From Azolla caroliniana (Eukaryota; Polypodiophyta), in the NCBI GenBank assembly GCA_043228905.1, contig JBHGNT010000016.1, positions 2,790,001-2,854,000 of the forward strand: a stretch of DNA of 64,000 nucleotides, read 5' to 3'. The notes under the pieces are model-generated. The model was not told where the DNA came from and searched no databases. It saw only the letters and a program-made list of their open reading frames with translations. How positions within the stretch are numbered: position 1 is the stretch's first letter; each line of letters starts with the position of its first letter. Positions 26,046-36,711 of this stretch are shown here, one piece after another. The position numbers and the translations under genes were made by a program.

Positions 26046-29000
26046 GTACATTCTTCAACACAGTTCAGGGTTTCTGATTCCTGGACGTACAATATATATA
26101 TATATATATCTAAAACACGGTATTTCCTTTGTTACTTTTCTGTCTATCAATAGATCAGTCCATACAATATTATCCATTCTTTAGCACAGCTAGGGTTTCT
26201 GAGGGGGTACGATACAGCTACAGTATTTCTATCTTCCTTTCTTCTCTGTTCGATTCTTTCCTCTTTCTTCTGTGTTCTCTCTCTCTCTATCTCTCTCTAT
26301 CTCTCTGCGTCGATCTGTCTGTGCAAGGAATCTGAGCTCTATAACTTTAGGCTTGTCTCGTAGGCCCAGACCAGAGGAACCTCGGCCTTAACAACAGAGA
26401 CATATATATATATATATGTATGTATATATATATATCTTCTCTCTCTTCTGTCTTCGTCGCCATAGCCATAGCCATCGCCATCGCCAAGGACTGTCGGGAA
26501 CAGGAAGCAGACAAGGAACTGACACATTTATTCAATTCAATTCAATTCAAACCAAAATCAAATGTTACAAATACAAAAATGGATTGAACAGAACAGGATA
26601 GTTAGGGTTTCTATCAAGACCCTAATTAACCCCTCCAAATCTGTGATTAGCCCCACTAATCTCACATACATGCTCTCTAATCTGTGATTAACCCCGCTAA
26701 ATCTCACATGCATACACTAATCTTTGCTTTAGCCACTAATGACACCCACCTCCGGGTTGTGATTAAAGCCAACGGATTACAACTTCAGGGCGTGGTTAGT
26801 AAGTGGCCCCGCACTCATCGAATCTTTTACGGCTAATTACGTCTTCGGTCCCGGGGATCGGCCCCGTTGATTACACACCTTCGGCTTGACAGACGGACGA
26901 ACGAACCATCTCAAAACCTTATCCTCCTCCCCCCAACTCTTCAATCTATGGGCTTTGCCTAGGGTTGGGGAGTCTGAGAGAGTCAAGCCACCTTCTCGAG
27001 GGAAGTGGTTTGTGTTGTGTATAAACCTAGACAAAAAACAAAAAGACACGTAATTTGCGTGCACGAGAGAGGCGTTGGAGATGACCCAAAATGTGTGGGA
27101 TGGAATAAAACCTTAGAACCACACAAGTCAATCATTCAAACGTTTGCATTGTCGGTCCCAAACATGTTTGTCTTATGCACATATGTCCAAGTGGATGTGC
27201 CATTTGAGTGAGGTACATAGCATCATCATCCATACTCAGGTTCAACGGAGACCAATTGTGGTATCATCTATCATCGTCACATTTATTCTTAGATTATATG
27301 TCTGCACATACAACATATGTTTGTATGTGTATGGGTATGCACACATTTAAGCGTACATATGCACTTACATACAACCATTTGTGAGAAAAGAGTGTGCACA
27401 TTCATGTTTCACACGCGCATATATCTCTACAGGTAGGCGTTCACCTATACAAGCATACATGCATGCATATACGTTGTATACCTTCATATACAGTAGACAT
27501 TTGGTTAAGTGTGTGGCCACTTAAATGCACCATTCTATTAAGTGCGTTTTTTTTTTATAGAGGTCAAAATCCAGATCAAAAAGTTTGGATTGTTTCATGA
27601 CCAAATTAAATTAAACCAAATTGAAACTATGTTCCAAACATTCAGAAACAACAAAAGGAGTTTCTGTGTGTATGTGTATGTGTATGTCATGTGTTCTACG
27701 TGCACGTGTGTGTTTACGATTACGAGTATGTGTTTTTTATTCTTGATTGAAGAACATAAGCAAAGAAGGGCAAACAATTCTTGATGATGGTGAATAGTCA
27801 AGTTCGGTCATGAACGTGAACTCTATTGTCCTTCTCTTTCTGTGTGTGTCTGTGCCACGTGTGTGCGTGCTCTTTTCCTGCATGAAGAAAGCCTCTCTCC
27901 CTCCCTCTCTCTTTTTTTGCATCTTGTTCTTTCTCAAAGATGACAAAAGTTGCAGCCTGTGATTTGTCCATTGCTCCCTCGCTCTCTTTTCTTGTCTCCT
28001 CCATTTGCACTTCGATTCCTCAAACCTGCCGCCACTAGGAAGAAAATGCAAGAAAAAACTCATCGCATCCAAGGAAGTTCATTAGTTTTGTTGCATAATG
28101 GATGTATTCCTCAAATGTAGCACAACGGCGAAAACTAAACGTAATCTAGAATCGAGAAAGAAACTGAAGAGTATGTATGCTGAAACCATAAATATTTTAG
28201 GTCAATTATATCACGTAAATTGATCGCTTTTCTTATCAATAATTGTATGATTAGAGCATAGAAGGAAAATATTTCAAAAAACCCTAAAAATTTCCAAAAA
28301 CCCCTAAGTGCGAAATTCTTCCTTGTGTTCAAAGTGCACACTTAACCGAATGTCTATTGTATGTGCAAGGTGCAAAATAAATGCACCATCAAACATGATC
28401 AAGGCACGCGAGTGACTCTATCTCGGAACACACACTGACACATACTCAAAAACATTTCCACATGCACGAGTAATGAATTGTATGCATAGAGTATCAAAAC
28501 CAACATTGGAGGAAGCAAGCTCTTCCATTTGACCACCTCAAAGCCCAAGATAGAACTCTTAAGCTCCTTCTTAGACTTTATTGGTCGTAAAGTCAATAAA
28601 ATTATCTTGTGTTTTACGTTCTTGGCAACATCATTGTGCCAATAATACATGCTACATCTTTAAAACCATCTTAAGCATTATAATTCACCATTTTCCACAT
28701 TTTTGGGTTGGGGTGGGAAGATTTGCAACAATGAGATGGAATAAAATTGTGCAATCTCTACTTAGTCATGGGAGACAACAAGACTCTTGCCAAACCCATC
28801 AACCTTGCATAAAATCCCTTATTGTTGTTGTAAAATTGTGTTTCGATTTTAAGTCATTCATAAATTAGGTACGTGCTTCAATTATAATTCCCAACTCATG
28901 AAGATTATAACGTTACAATTCATTGATCTTAATTGTAACGCAGGAACATTTTTGTAGCCTTGATTGAGAGGTGTTACCTTTATTTCACAGATGCTTTGAG

Positions 29001-31475
29001 GGTGATGGGAAGGCTTTGGTGCACAATTACAATCCCTCATAAACATGGGCTATAGCAGGCATACTTTCTAACCATTTGTTATTTCCTCACTTCAAACCCC
29101 AGGGGGTGCCCACAACAAAGTGCGGATTCATGACTACAAGAACAGTAAAAAGATTTTATTGAAAACAAGCTTATATGCATATGTAATTGGATTCATGTTA
29201 TGGGCGACTCTTTCTAACTTGAGATGATGCAACATGGCAAGGTTAGAGCCAGAGCATGAATCTAGAATCGTGGGGAACATTGGATGCTTCTCTTTTTACA
29301 AAGTGGGGCTAGAAAAATAATGCAAATGGCATTGAATCTTGGCCTAGTGCCCTTTTTGGCAATTCTTTATGCACAATGTGAAGTGGGGGAAAAGAATGCA
29401 AGGTCTATTTTGGTACATATAGATGATGTGGGCTCTAGGATCTATACATTTTGGATACGTCTAATGGTATGCAAATTTGATTAAACAATGGTATTTCTAG
29501 ATTCTATGCTTTTGTCTTCTACTTCTATTGTTGTGGGTTAGTGGTAGTGGAGGTTGGTAACTATCGGTCTGTGAGTTGCCATCCTATTCACAAGAATACG
29601 AGGTTATATATTTGAAAACTTGTGCAAGTGGTTGGATATGTCTAAAAACTTGGTTGATGTGCCATGCACGCAACATTGACTGAAAAGGCTACGAAGTTTA
29701 CACACATGCAAGGCAATACCAAGGAAGACCTTATGGCAAATATCTAATTAATAATACGTGCTCAATAACAACGGAGACATTATAATATGTAATGCCAAGG
29801 TAAGTACTATAGTTAATGGCAACAATGATATTTCAAACTATAATAAGATAGGCACAAGGCTTCAATTAACTTGAGAATTCAAATGTTAATGACATGGATT
29901 CGAAACATTTTGTCGAAATGCATTTCGACAATTTAGTGTACGGAATATAAAGCCAAAGTTTAGATTTGTTCAAACTTGGCTTCGGGTTGTCAATTCTATA
30001 TTGAAAACCAACATTTGATTGCATGCAACTCATGGTCACGTGGCATTCCATATGGCTATTTTATTCCTACCCTCCCTCTCAAGGTTTAGGCCTCACCCAA
30101 GCTTCGTCTGCAATGCTTTCACACTATAGGCTTCATTAAAAATGTTCCCATAACATCCAAATGAAATGTAACTTATAACGAGTTGGTGGCCCACTCATAT
30201 TTTGTGGCATTTGATTCCATAATATCCTCCTTTGCCGGCCTTTGTTTTTGGTTTTCAAGAAATATATAGTCTATACCAATTTGAGTTTTGATTCTCTTTC
30301 CTCGAATTTTTTATAAAGAGACATTTTTAATCGATGAACTCACTCAAGAGAACAATTGCAAACCAAAATGAGAAAATAGTAGGTGTACCATCCACATATA
30401 TTGTTATTATTATACAACATGTTTCTATGTATCCTCTTGGCCAATGCACTTTGTATGTACATATAGGGTTGGTTCTAGACCATTCTCCGTCCTCAAAACA
30501 CTATTGCCCACATGGAGGCTTATGATTTTGCGAGTTCATTAATTAGGAGCAAAATGGTAATGTACATGATTATAAACTAAATTGATGAAGAAATACTATG
30601 ATGAATCGAAACATCAAATCCCTTGGGTCAATCTTTGTTGACAAACAATATTATGGTAATGCTTTTAATAATAATTTAGATAGTGGAAAAGAGGCCATCT
30701 CCATCAATAAACAATCTAGCAATAGAAAATCTAAGATATTGCAAGTATTTCAATCATATATACATCAAAGGATGTTAACGTGTCGATTAGCTCTTTATGT
30801 TTCTTGAAGTGCATCAAGTCCTTTGCTTGTGACTCTTAGTTACTATGCACGAGCTTTAAAATTACAACATCATTTTTATAGATATAATATTTGGAATCTC
30901 AACAATGTAACCTTTAATGTATAAGTAGACAAAGACAATGCTTTGACATAGTGCATGTAATGTCTTGTTTTCAACCTCTTGATTGATTTATAAAGTTAGG
31001 CAAACTCTTACATGTGTAAAAATCCAAACAAAAAATACAAAGTATTTTGGAATGATGCAGTATCAAACTTATTAATATAGACATGTGTTTTTAGGACCTT
31101 GAATCATATTGTTGTAATATAATGAGTCTAAACAATGATATCTAAAGGCAATGCTTTCACATTTCACTTTAGCACATTAACATTGATGTCTTTTTCAATT
31201 TCTAACTCTCAAGAATGTACAATGCATTATATGACGTGACATTGGACATTCCCTTATGATTTGGCCACAACAACCTTGTTTTGTCATCCGAAACTCCAAT
31301 CTTAATCACTCTGGAGTATAACATTTGGCCTAGATGACACCACAATGATGTGAGGTTGACACCTCAACATCATTGCGTTGCCACCATCACAAATAGATTT
31401 GATTTGCTCAAGCCAATGCTCTCTAGGGAGACACTGTCATAAAGCACTGATGACCCAATACACTAATGTGTTGTA
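26046..31475. other. Intergenic region without recognisable genes
   Basis: 5.4 kb of AT-rich sequence between the PRAF-like upstream region and the first retrotransposon. It has AT microsatellites (26091-26109, 26402-26435), short GCCATAG/GCCATCG repeats near 26460-26485 and GT-rich patches (about 27660-27730). No ORF has a recognisable domain and no tRNA or rRNA is evident. Old degraded transposons may be present but cannot be identified by eye. Confidence 0.55.
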
Positions 31476-32043
31476 TGTTGGGAATATGTCCCTCCAGTGG
31501 GAGGATGATCCGAATGTTCGGAAAGTCGACAATCGAAGAGTCGGAAAACAGGAGCCGAGTTGATGAGGAACTCGGCCTCAGCCGAAACCGGAATCGTGTA
31601 AATAGCCAACTCGAGAGACTATATTTGTAAATAGTCTTAGTGTGCGCCCCATGAGGGCTACGTATGTAAATAACCAGAAAGTTGCGTAAGTATATAAATG
31701 CAACTAGGGCAAACATGTTGTATGTGAGATGTAGGAACAGAAGTAGTCGAAAACTCTGTGCAAGAGTGAGAGTGAGAGAGAAGTGTGAGCCGCGCCATAG
31801 TTGTGTGAGTAACAGCAGACACGAAGAGCCCTGTGTGGTTGATACACTCGACAGAGTGTTGTATTCCTCTCAGTGTTGTATATCCACTTCGTATAGTGAA
31901 TAAATCTATTCACCCGTGGTTTTCCTGTTTTAGGGTTTCCGTGTAAATCTCTGTGTACATTTGTTTATCTTGTTTTTTTTGTGTATTCGTATTTCAACGT
32001 TGTCTGTCTATTGTGATTTAAATTCCGCAACGATTTCTCAACA
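31476..32043 (+). repeat. Copia-C 5' LTR (568 bp)
   Basis: It begins TGTTGGGA, as the other copia LTRs here, and ends TCAACA directly before a primer site. The U3 contains the hairpin AGACTAT-8-ATAGTCT (31616-31637) and a TATA box (31691-31698) enclosed by AGTTGC (31680-31685) and GCAACT (31700-31705). Its partner 3' LTR is not in the window; the left flank is TTGTA. Confidence 0.85.
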
Positions 32044-32046
32044 AAT

Positions 32047-32058
32047 TGGTACTAGAGC
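32047..32058 (+). promoter_or_regulatory. Copia-C primer-binding site (degenerate tRNA-iMet type)
   Basis: TGGTACTAGAGC follows the LTR by three bases. The intact form in Copia-1 and Copia-2 is TGGTATCAGAGC, complementary to the 3' end of plant initiator tRNA-Met. Confidence 0.8.
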
Positions 32059-32071
32059 TTGAGGTGCAAGC

Positions 32072-32364
32072 ATGGAAGGAGGTGTTAGCGGTTTCCTAGG
32101 TATGATAGTTTTGAACTCATAGAACTATGCAGACTGGAAGATAAAGATGGAAGACCTTCTCATAGTGAAAGATCTGTACGAGCTAGTCGACAGAGCAGAA
32201 ATACCCAAGGGGGTATTGGAGTCACACTGGAAGCTTCTGAATAGAAAGGCGGTGGCCACTATCCGACAATGTGTCGATGTAAGTGTCCTTTAGCATGTGG
32301 CAAACGACAGGAATGCCCACGAGATGTGGCAGAAGTTGTCGGGTCTGTACGAAAGGAAGAACGT
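32072..32364 (+). pseudogene. Copia-C gag, N-terminal fragment
   Basis: The start of a copia gag closely related to Copia-1 (shared NYADWKIKMEDLLIV and EMW-KLSGLYERKN). In-frame TAG stops lie at 32120 and 32291, and the frame breaks off where the Gypsy-B LTR begins at 32365. The remainder of this element should lie to the right of Gypsy-B and Gypsy-A, outside the window. Confidence 0.88.
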
Positions 32365-33140
32365 TGTCGTGAAGATTCCGGGCCATGGTGAGAAACCGGG
32401 GAATATCGGAAGAATCAGTGGAGTGCATCATGTGCACTCACCCTTGTATAAACGTGTGAATAATAGGGGTGCCTTTATGGCACCGAGTGGGAGTCAAGTC
32501 GGGACAAAGAATCTCATGTAAATCGGGATTTATCCCACATTGTAACGCATCCCTCTCCTTGTTCTATAAAAGGAAGGGATGGTCCCTTGTAGAGGGGTTG
32601 CCCATTTTGAGTTAGGAGGGTATACCGTTAGATTTAGGGTTAGGTAGTTTCTTTCTTCTTCTTCTTCTTCTTCGTTGTCGTGTGGGTTGAGAGTTCGTGT
32701 CTGTTTAGGGTTTGCTTCTGCTCGGTCCCGTGTGCAAGACCCCACTCGACGCGACGAGCCCGAGAGCTCCCCGATCGGCGGCTTGGTAGAGGACTACCGT
32801 TGCAACCTACCCTACCTTGGTCCGGCTCGAAGCCGGGGTTGTCTCTTCCATTGTAATATATATATATATATATATATAATATGTTTGGTTGTGCACATCC
32901 ACGTCTCTGGTAGTGTTGGATGTTTCCACCCCTTTTGTTTCTTGTACATAGGAGGTGTTGCGCGTGTGGTCTCTCTCGTGTTCGGTAGCCGCCGGTACGC
33001 GTCTGGAATCGCTCTGGTTTGCGCCACAACCAGTGCAGCCGGGACTGGAGAGAAGTTGGCTTCTCGACACCCATCTCTTCCTTGTCCGAGACCCCCGTGG
33101 TCCCGCCCCTTCCTACACGTACCCGCGGAATACCGCGACA
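32365..33140 (+). repeat. Gypsy-B 5' LTR (776 bp)
   Basis: Starts TGTCGTGAAG like the other gypsy LTRs and ends CGCGACA, four bases before the primer site. The TATA box TATAAA (32565-32570) lies at the loop of an inverted repeat: ATCCCT and CCTT (32549-32554, 32557-32560) against AAGG and AGGGAT (32570-32573, 32575-32580). The U5 box CCCCCGTGGTCCCGCC is at 33092. An AT microsatellite lies at about 32856-32879. The base quartet before the LTR is ACGT. Confidence 0.85.
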
Positions 33141-33144
33141 TATT

Positions 33145-33161
33145 TGGTGAACCCGACGTGA
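33145..33161 (+). promoter_or_regulatory. Gypsy-B primer-binding site, tRNA-Trp type
   Basis: TGGTGAACCCGACGTGA is identical to the sites in Gypsy-1 and Gypsy-2. It is the complement of the 3' end of plant tRNA-Trp(CCA) as I remember it, CCA tail included. Confidence 0.8.
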
Positions 33162-33177
33162 AGGGCAGCGAGGGAGA

Positions 33178-34113
33178 ATGGAGTTGGAAGAAGACGACTT
33201 CACGCAACTTTTTGTCGAAGCGGTGAGGGAGTTTGGACGAGCAACAACAACAAGGGAGACGACGCAACAAGCTGTTGAGCGAGTGGTCGAAGGAGTCGGT
33301 CATTTCAACGGGGACAAAGTCCCATTCTACTTGGAAGCCTACAACGCGGAAATGGAGGAGTGAGACGTAGACGAGGTGTTGAGGCTAGAGTTCTTCTGTC
33401 GGGTCGTCACCGTTTGCATGCACACAGAAGTGAAGGAGCTCCAAGAAGCTCATAGTTCGTGGGAGGCCTTCGAAGAGGCGCTCCTGCAGGCATATGGAGG
33501 ACGACGGAAGAGGCGGGGACAACGCGGCTTCAACCAGTGGGTGGCATCAACGAAGACCCACTGAGGCGCAACGAAGGCGTTCTGAGAGTTCGAGCGACGA
33601 CTTGCTCGGCTCCCGGAGCGGGAACAAGGTTTGGTGGGGATAGACAAAGTCATGTTGTTCGTTAAGTCAATCGACCGAGTGGAATGGGAGGCCATCGGGA
33701 TTGAGCTCGAAGATGAGGACGGAGCGAATGGCCTTATAGAGGACTAGTTGAAGGTCGGAAGGGTATGCCAACGGCTAGATGAAGAGCGAGCTGAGAAGGC
33801 TAGGAGGAAGGTGTGTGACGGCGTGCCATCACAGCGGGAAGAGGCCGAACGACAAAGAGAGTCAGCAAGGCTCGGCTTCGGGGCCAGGATTGCGGAGGCG
33901 TATGCAACTCTCAAGGCAATGCTCGACGAAGAGGAAAGATCGAGGCCGCAAGCCGACGCCGAGGAGACGGACTTGCCCCACGAGATGGCGGAAGATCGGT
34001 ACGACGGTACCACGGGAGAGGGTGCGGAACAAAACGCCCTCTCGGCTTGCGAAGATAGAACGGCCAAGGACAAGGCCGAGATACCGATCGTAGAATCGGA
34101 ACGTTGGGACTAG
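33178..34113 (+). pseudogene. Gypsy-B gag, interrupted by four stop codons
   Basis: One frame runs from ATG 33178 to TAG 34111 with no frameshift but with in-frame stops at 33361, 33562, 33583 (TGA) and 33745 (TAG). The part around VMLFVKSIDRVEWEAIGIEL aligns with VLLFVKSVDERDREQVGLLL of Gypsy-2 gag, so it is a divergent subfamily of the same lineage. The TGA and TAG stops could each arise from CGA or CAG by one C-to-T change, as expected for a methylated transposon (inference). No zinc knuckle or pol lies in the remaining stretch before Gypsy-A. Confidence 0.8.
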
Positions 34114-35201
34114 CGGTTTCGGGCACGTCAGCCCGAAACTCCGGACATTGGAGAAGCAAGGCCATGCGGGGCTTGCATGATCGGTAAGAAGACGACCACC
34201 AACCACGAGGAGCCGGTGGCTACGGACAAGGGCGTAAATAGGATGGGCGATTCTGCTCGTCTTCCGACACTTGCTCCCGAGACAATGGAAGTCGGGCCCG
34301 GGTGCCCACGTGAGTCCCAAGAGGAGGAAGGTGACGGCGAGAGACCGAGAATCATCGGCTAGACGATACGGGGAAGGAACGGACAAGAGCCCTCGGAACC
34401 GATTCCGGAGAACTCGGCATTCGGGCCCTTACACCCACGTGAGACCGAGGAGATGGATGACAGTATTGAGGAGTCCTTGCACGATGCCAACGAAGAGGGA
34501 TGGGAAATGGCCCGCGAGAAGGTCGATGAAGAATCCAAGAAACGACCCGACCGGAGACCGAACCGCGCGACGCTCCAATTCGGGTGGAGTGCGATCCAGT
34601 CGTGGATTGTTCGACTGGGGCCAGAATCGGCATGAAGGTGCCGATATGGGGGAGGGTGCGGAACGAGCCACCCTCTTTTACATGGGGAGAAAGACCGACC
34701 AGGCGAAGGTCGGGAAACGAAAGGGAAATGATGGAGGGTGCGGAATGAGTCCAGCAGGATCGGCATCGGAGCCGAAACTCCGGACATTGGAGAATCGAGC
34801 CCAGGTGGGGCTTGATCAATCATAGAGCGGATGCTTTCCACCGACACCACTAACAGGGTCGGTGGCCCGGATGAGTCATCGGGAGTCGTTACGAAATCGG
34901 TGTCCCCACATCTTGACCGGAGACTTCGGCAGTTCGGTCGGCGTGGCAACGTGAGACCGAAAGAGATGGAAGATGGAGGCGGGAACGCAGCAAGGAGAGT
35001 GACGACGAATCCGGTAAAAGTACAAGGGACGAAGAGGAGAGCGAAGACCGGTCCTATGGGTCACCTCACACTGGGCTAGAGACTTCGACGGTCGGCACCA
35101 GGTTCGACGTAAGACCAAGATACTGATGGTGGCGGCATGAGAATGAGACTCGACAATCCAGAGAATGACGGACGGACCTGGACGAGAACTAGGCGGAGCG
35201 G
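34114..35201 (+). mobile_element. Gypsy-B internal remnant with direct repeats
   Basis: Degenerate continuation of Gypsy-B up to the point where Gypsy-A entered. Several segments are repeated: the block around GAAACTCCGGACATTGGAGAA occurs at about 34136 and 34776; GGAGGGTGCGGAA at 34650 and 34734, with a relative near 34016; and CACGTGAGTCCCAAGAGGA-like blocks at about 34307, 34435 and 34947. No long ORF resembles protease or RT, so this may be a gag C-terminal expansion or non-coding. Confidence 0.6.
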
Positions 35202-35850
35202 TGTCGCGTTGTTACGTGCGTGCATGGAGAACGAGGCGGGACCACGGGGGCCTTGGACCGAGAAATAACCGAATGAGAAGAGGGGAAGGAAACTACCGAT
35301 ATACTTCACATGCGCACATACACACAGATTCACAGGAGTTGCAACTAACTCTGAACAATGGAGACAAAACGAATGTATATGTATATTCAAATCAAGGAGT
35401 TACAACCGGCAAGCCGGCGAGTGATAGGCTCCGACGCTTGCACACATGCACACGCACACACACACACATCGCGAGATGGAGACTCTGCCGGAAGCACTCG
35501 GGCGTTCTACGGAGCAGAGTCAGCCTCCCGAAAACCTGCACAAAACGACTATGGAGAAGACAGAGGAGAAGAGCTTGGTTCCAGTCTGACAACACTTCGT
35601 CCTCCACAAAACGCAACCCCTTTACAATACCTCTCCCTCTCCTTTATAGCCCAAGGAGGGAGGCCGTTACCACCCGTTACATCATGTTACGCCTCGATTT
35701 TCTCCCCAATGAATGCGTGCTACCTAGGATTTCACCTCAGCTGACTTGTACCTATCTACTTACTATACAACAAAACTTGTGCCCACGTGTAAGGCCCGGT
35801 TTATGCACGTTATACCCGGTTTCCGCCTAGGAACGGTTTTCTCCACGACA
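35202..35850 (-). repeat. Gypsy-A 3' LTR (649 bp, minus strand)
   Basis: Read on the minus strand it starts TGTCGTGGAG (35850) and ends with CGCGACA at 35202, matching the gypsy LTR ends. The U5 box is at 35235-35250. A TATA box (TATAAA on the minus strand, 35643-35648) lies between arms CTCCCT and CCTT (35633-35644) and AAGGAGGGAG (35653-35662). A CA microsatellite lies near 35453-35469. The external flank is GCGG. Confidence 0.85.
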
Positions 35851-35869
35851 TCCGCCCCCACCTAACCGT
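35851..35869 (-). mobile_element. Gypsy-A polypurine tract end, separated by Gypsy-1
   Basis: On the minus strand this reads GGTTAGGTGGGGGCGGA next to the 3' LTR, the same polypurine tract as in Gypsy-1 and Gypsy-2. The rest of Gypsy-A resumes at 48,521 after the Gypsy-1 insertion. Confidence 0.85.
35866..35869. repeat. Left target-site copy of Gypsy-1 (CCGT)
   Basis: CCGT here and CCGC at 48521-48524 flank Gypsy-1. One C/T difference separates them. Removing the element and one copy restores the continuous Gypsy-A sequence. Confidence 0.7.
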
Positions 35870-36667
35870 TGTCGTGAAGAAAACCGTCCATAGGCGGAAT
35901 CGGCGCACCAAGGCGTGGGAACCGGTTCTTCACGCGCGCACACTCCAAGTTGTACATAGAAGCGAATTAGGAGGATAATCAGCAGGAACGGGCCCTAACA
36001 CAAGTGGAGACAAAGACCGCGCGAACAGTCTTTTCGGTCGCGCGCGCGAGCGAAGGAACGGTACGAGTCGGCGGCGTAACTACGCGGATGCGTGAAGGGC
36101 GGAGCGGATCCCTGTCCAAAAGGGACAGGGAATAAAGCTGACATGACGGCCTGCTCGTCGGCCTATATAAGGAGCAGGAAAGAGCTGTTGCAGGCATCTC
36201 GCGCAGAGAGGACGAAGTGCTGTCGGACCGTTTCTGGACGCTTCTCTCTCTGTTTCCTTCCTTCTTGAGCTCCATAGCTTTCTGTGCAGGGTTCCGAGGA
36301 GGTTCGCGTTGTTTTCGAGGAACGCCCGAGTGCTTCCGGCAGCACCTCCGACCTGCTACCCCTCCCCTTTGTGCGTCGAAGCGAACAGGCATCGGCATCT
36401 GTTCGCCGGCCTGTTCGGTTGTAGACAACCTGTGCCCCATCGAGGGTTGTAGTCGTGTTAGCCATTTTTGTTAATATACATATTTAGTCATTCGCATCTG
36501 TCTGTGTCGGTGTCTGTTCGTGTTCTCCGTGCTGAAGGGCCGTGTCCCTGTGTATTCCCGGTCCTGCGTAGCCGCTTCTCTCTCCTTCTCCTCCCCCGCT
36601 TGCTCTTTGGTTCGAGACCCCCGCGGTCCCGCCTCGTTTCCACACGCACTTGCGTAATATCTCGACA
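35870..36667 (+). repeat. Gypsy-1 5' LTR (798 bp)
   Basis: TGTCG to CGACA termini. U3 has a hairpin TCCCTGTCC/GGACAGGGA (36109-36117 with 36123-36131) and TATATAA (36164-36170) in the loop of CCTGCTC/GAGCAGG (36150-36156 with 36172-36178). The U5 box is at 36618-36633. Confidence 0.93.
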
Positions 36668-36671
36668 TCTT

Positions 36672-36688
36672 TGGTGAACCCGACGTGA
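36672..36688 (+). promoter_or_regulatory. Gypsy-1 primer-binding site, tRNA-Trp type
   Basis: TGGTGAACCCGACGTGA, four bases after the LTR. All 17 bases complement the 3' end of plant tRNA-Trp as I recall it. Confidence 0.82.
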
Positions 36689-36711
36689 AAGAGGCGGCAG
36701 AAGAGCAGAAG

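Noticed and set aside
35165-35830. 221-residue plus-strand ORF
   Set aside because: It lies across the Gypsy-A LTR on the opposite strand and has no domain.
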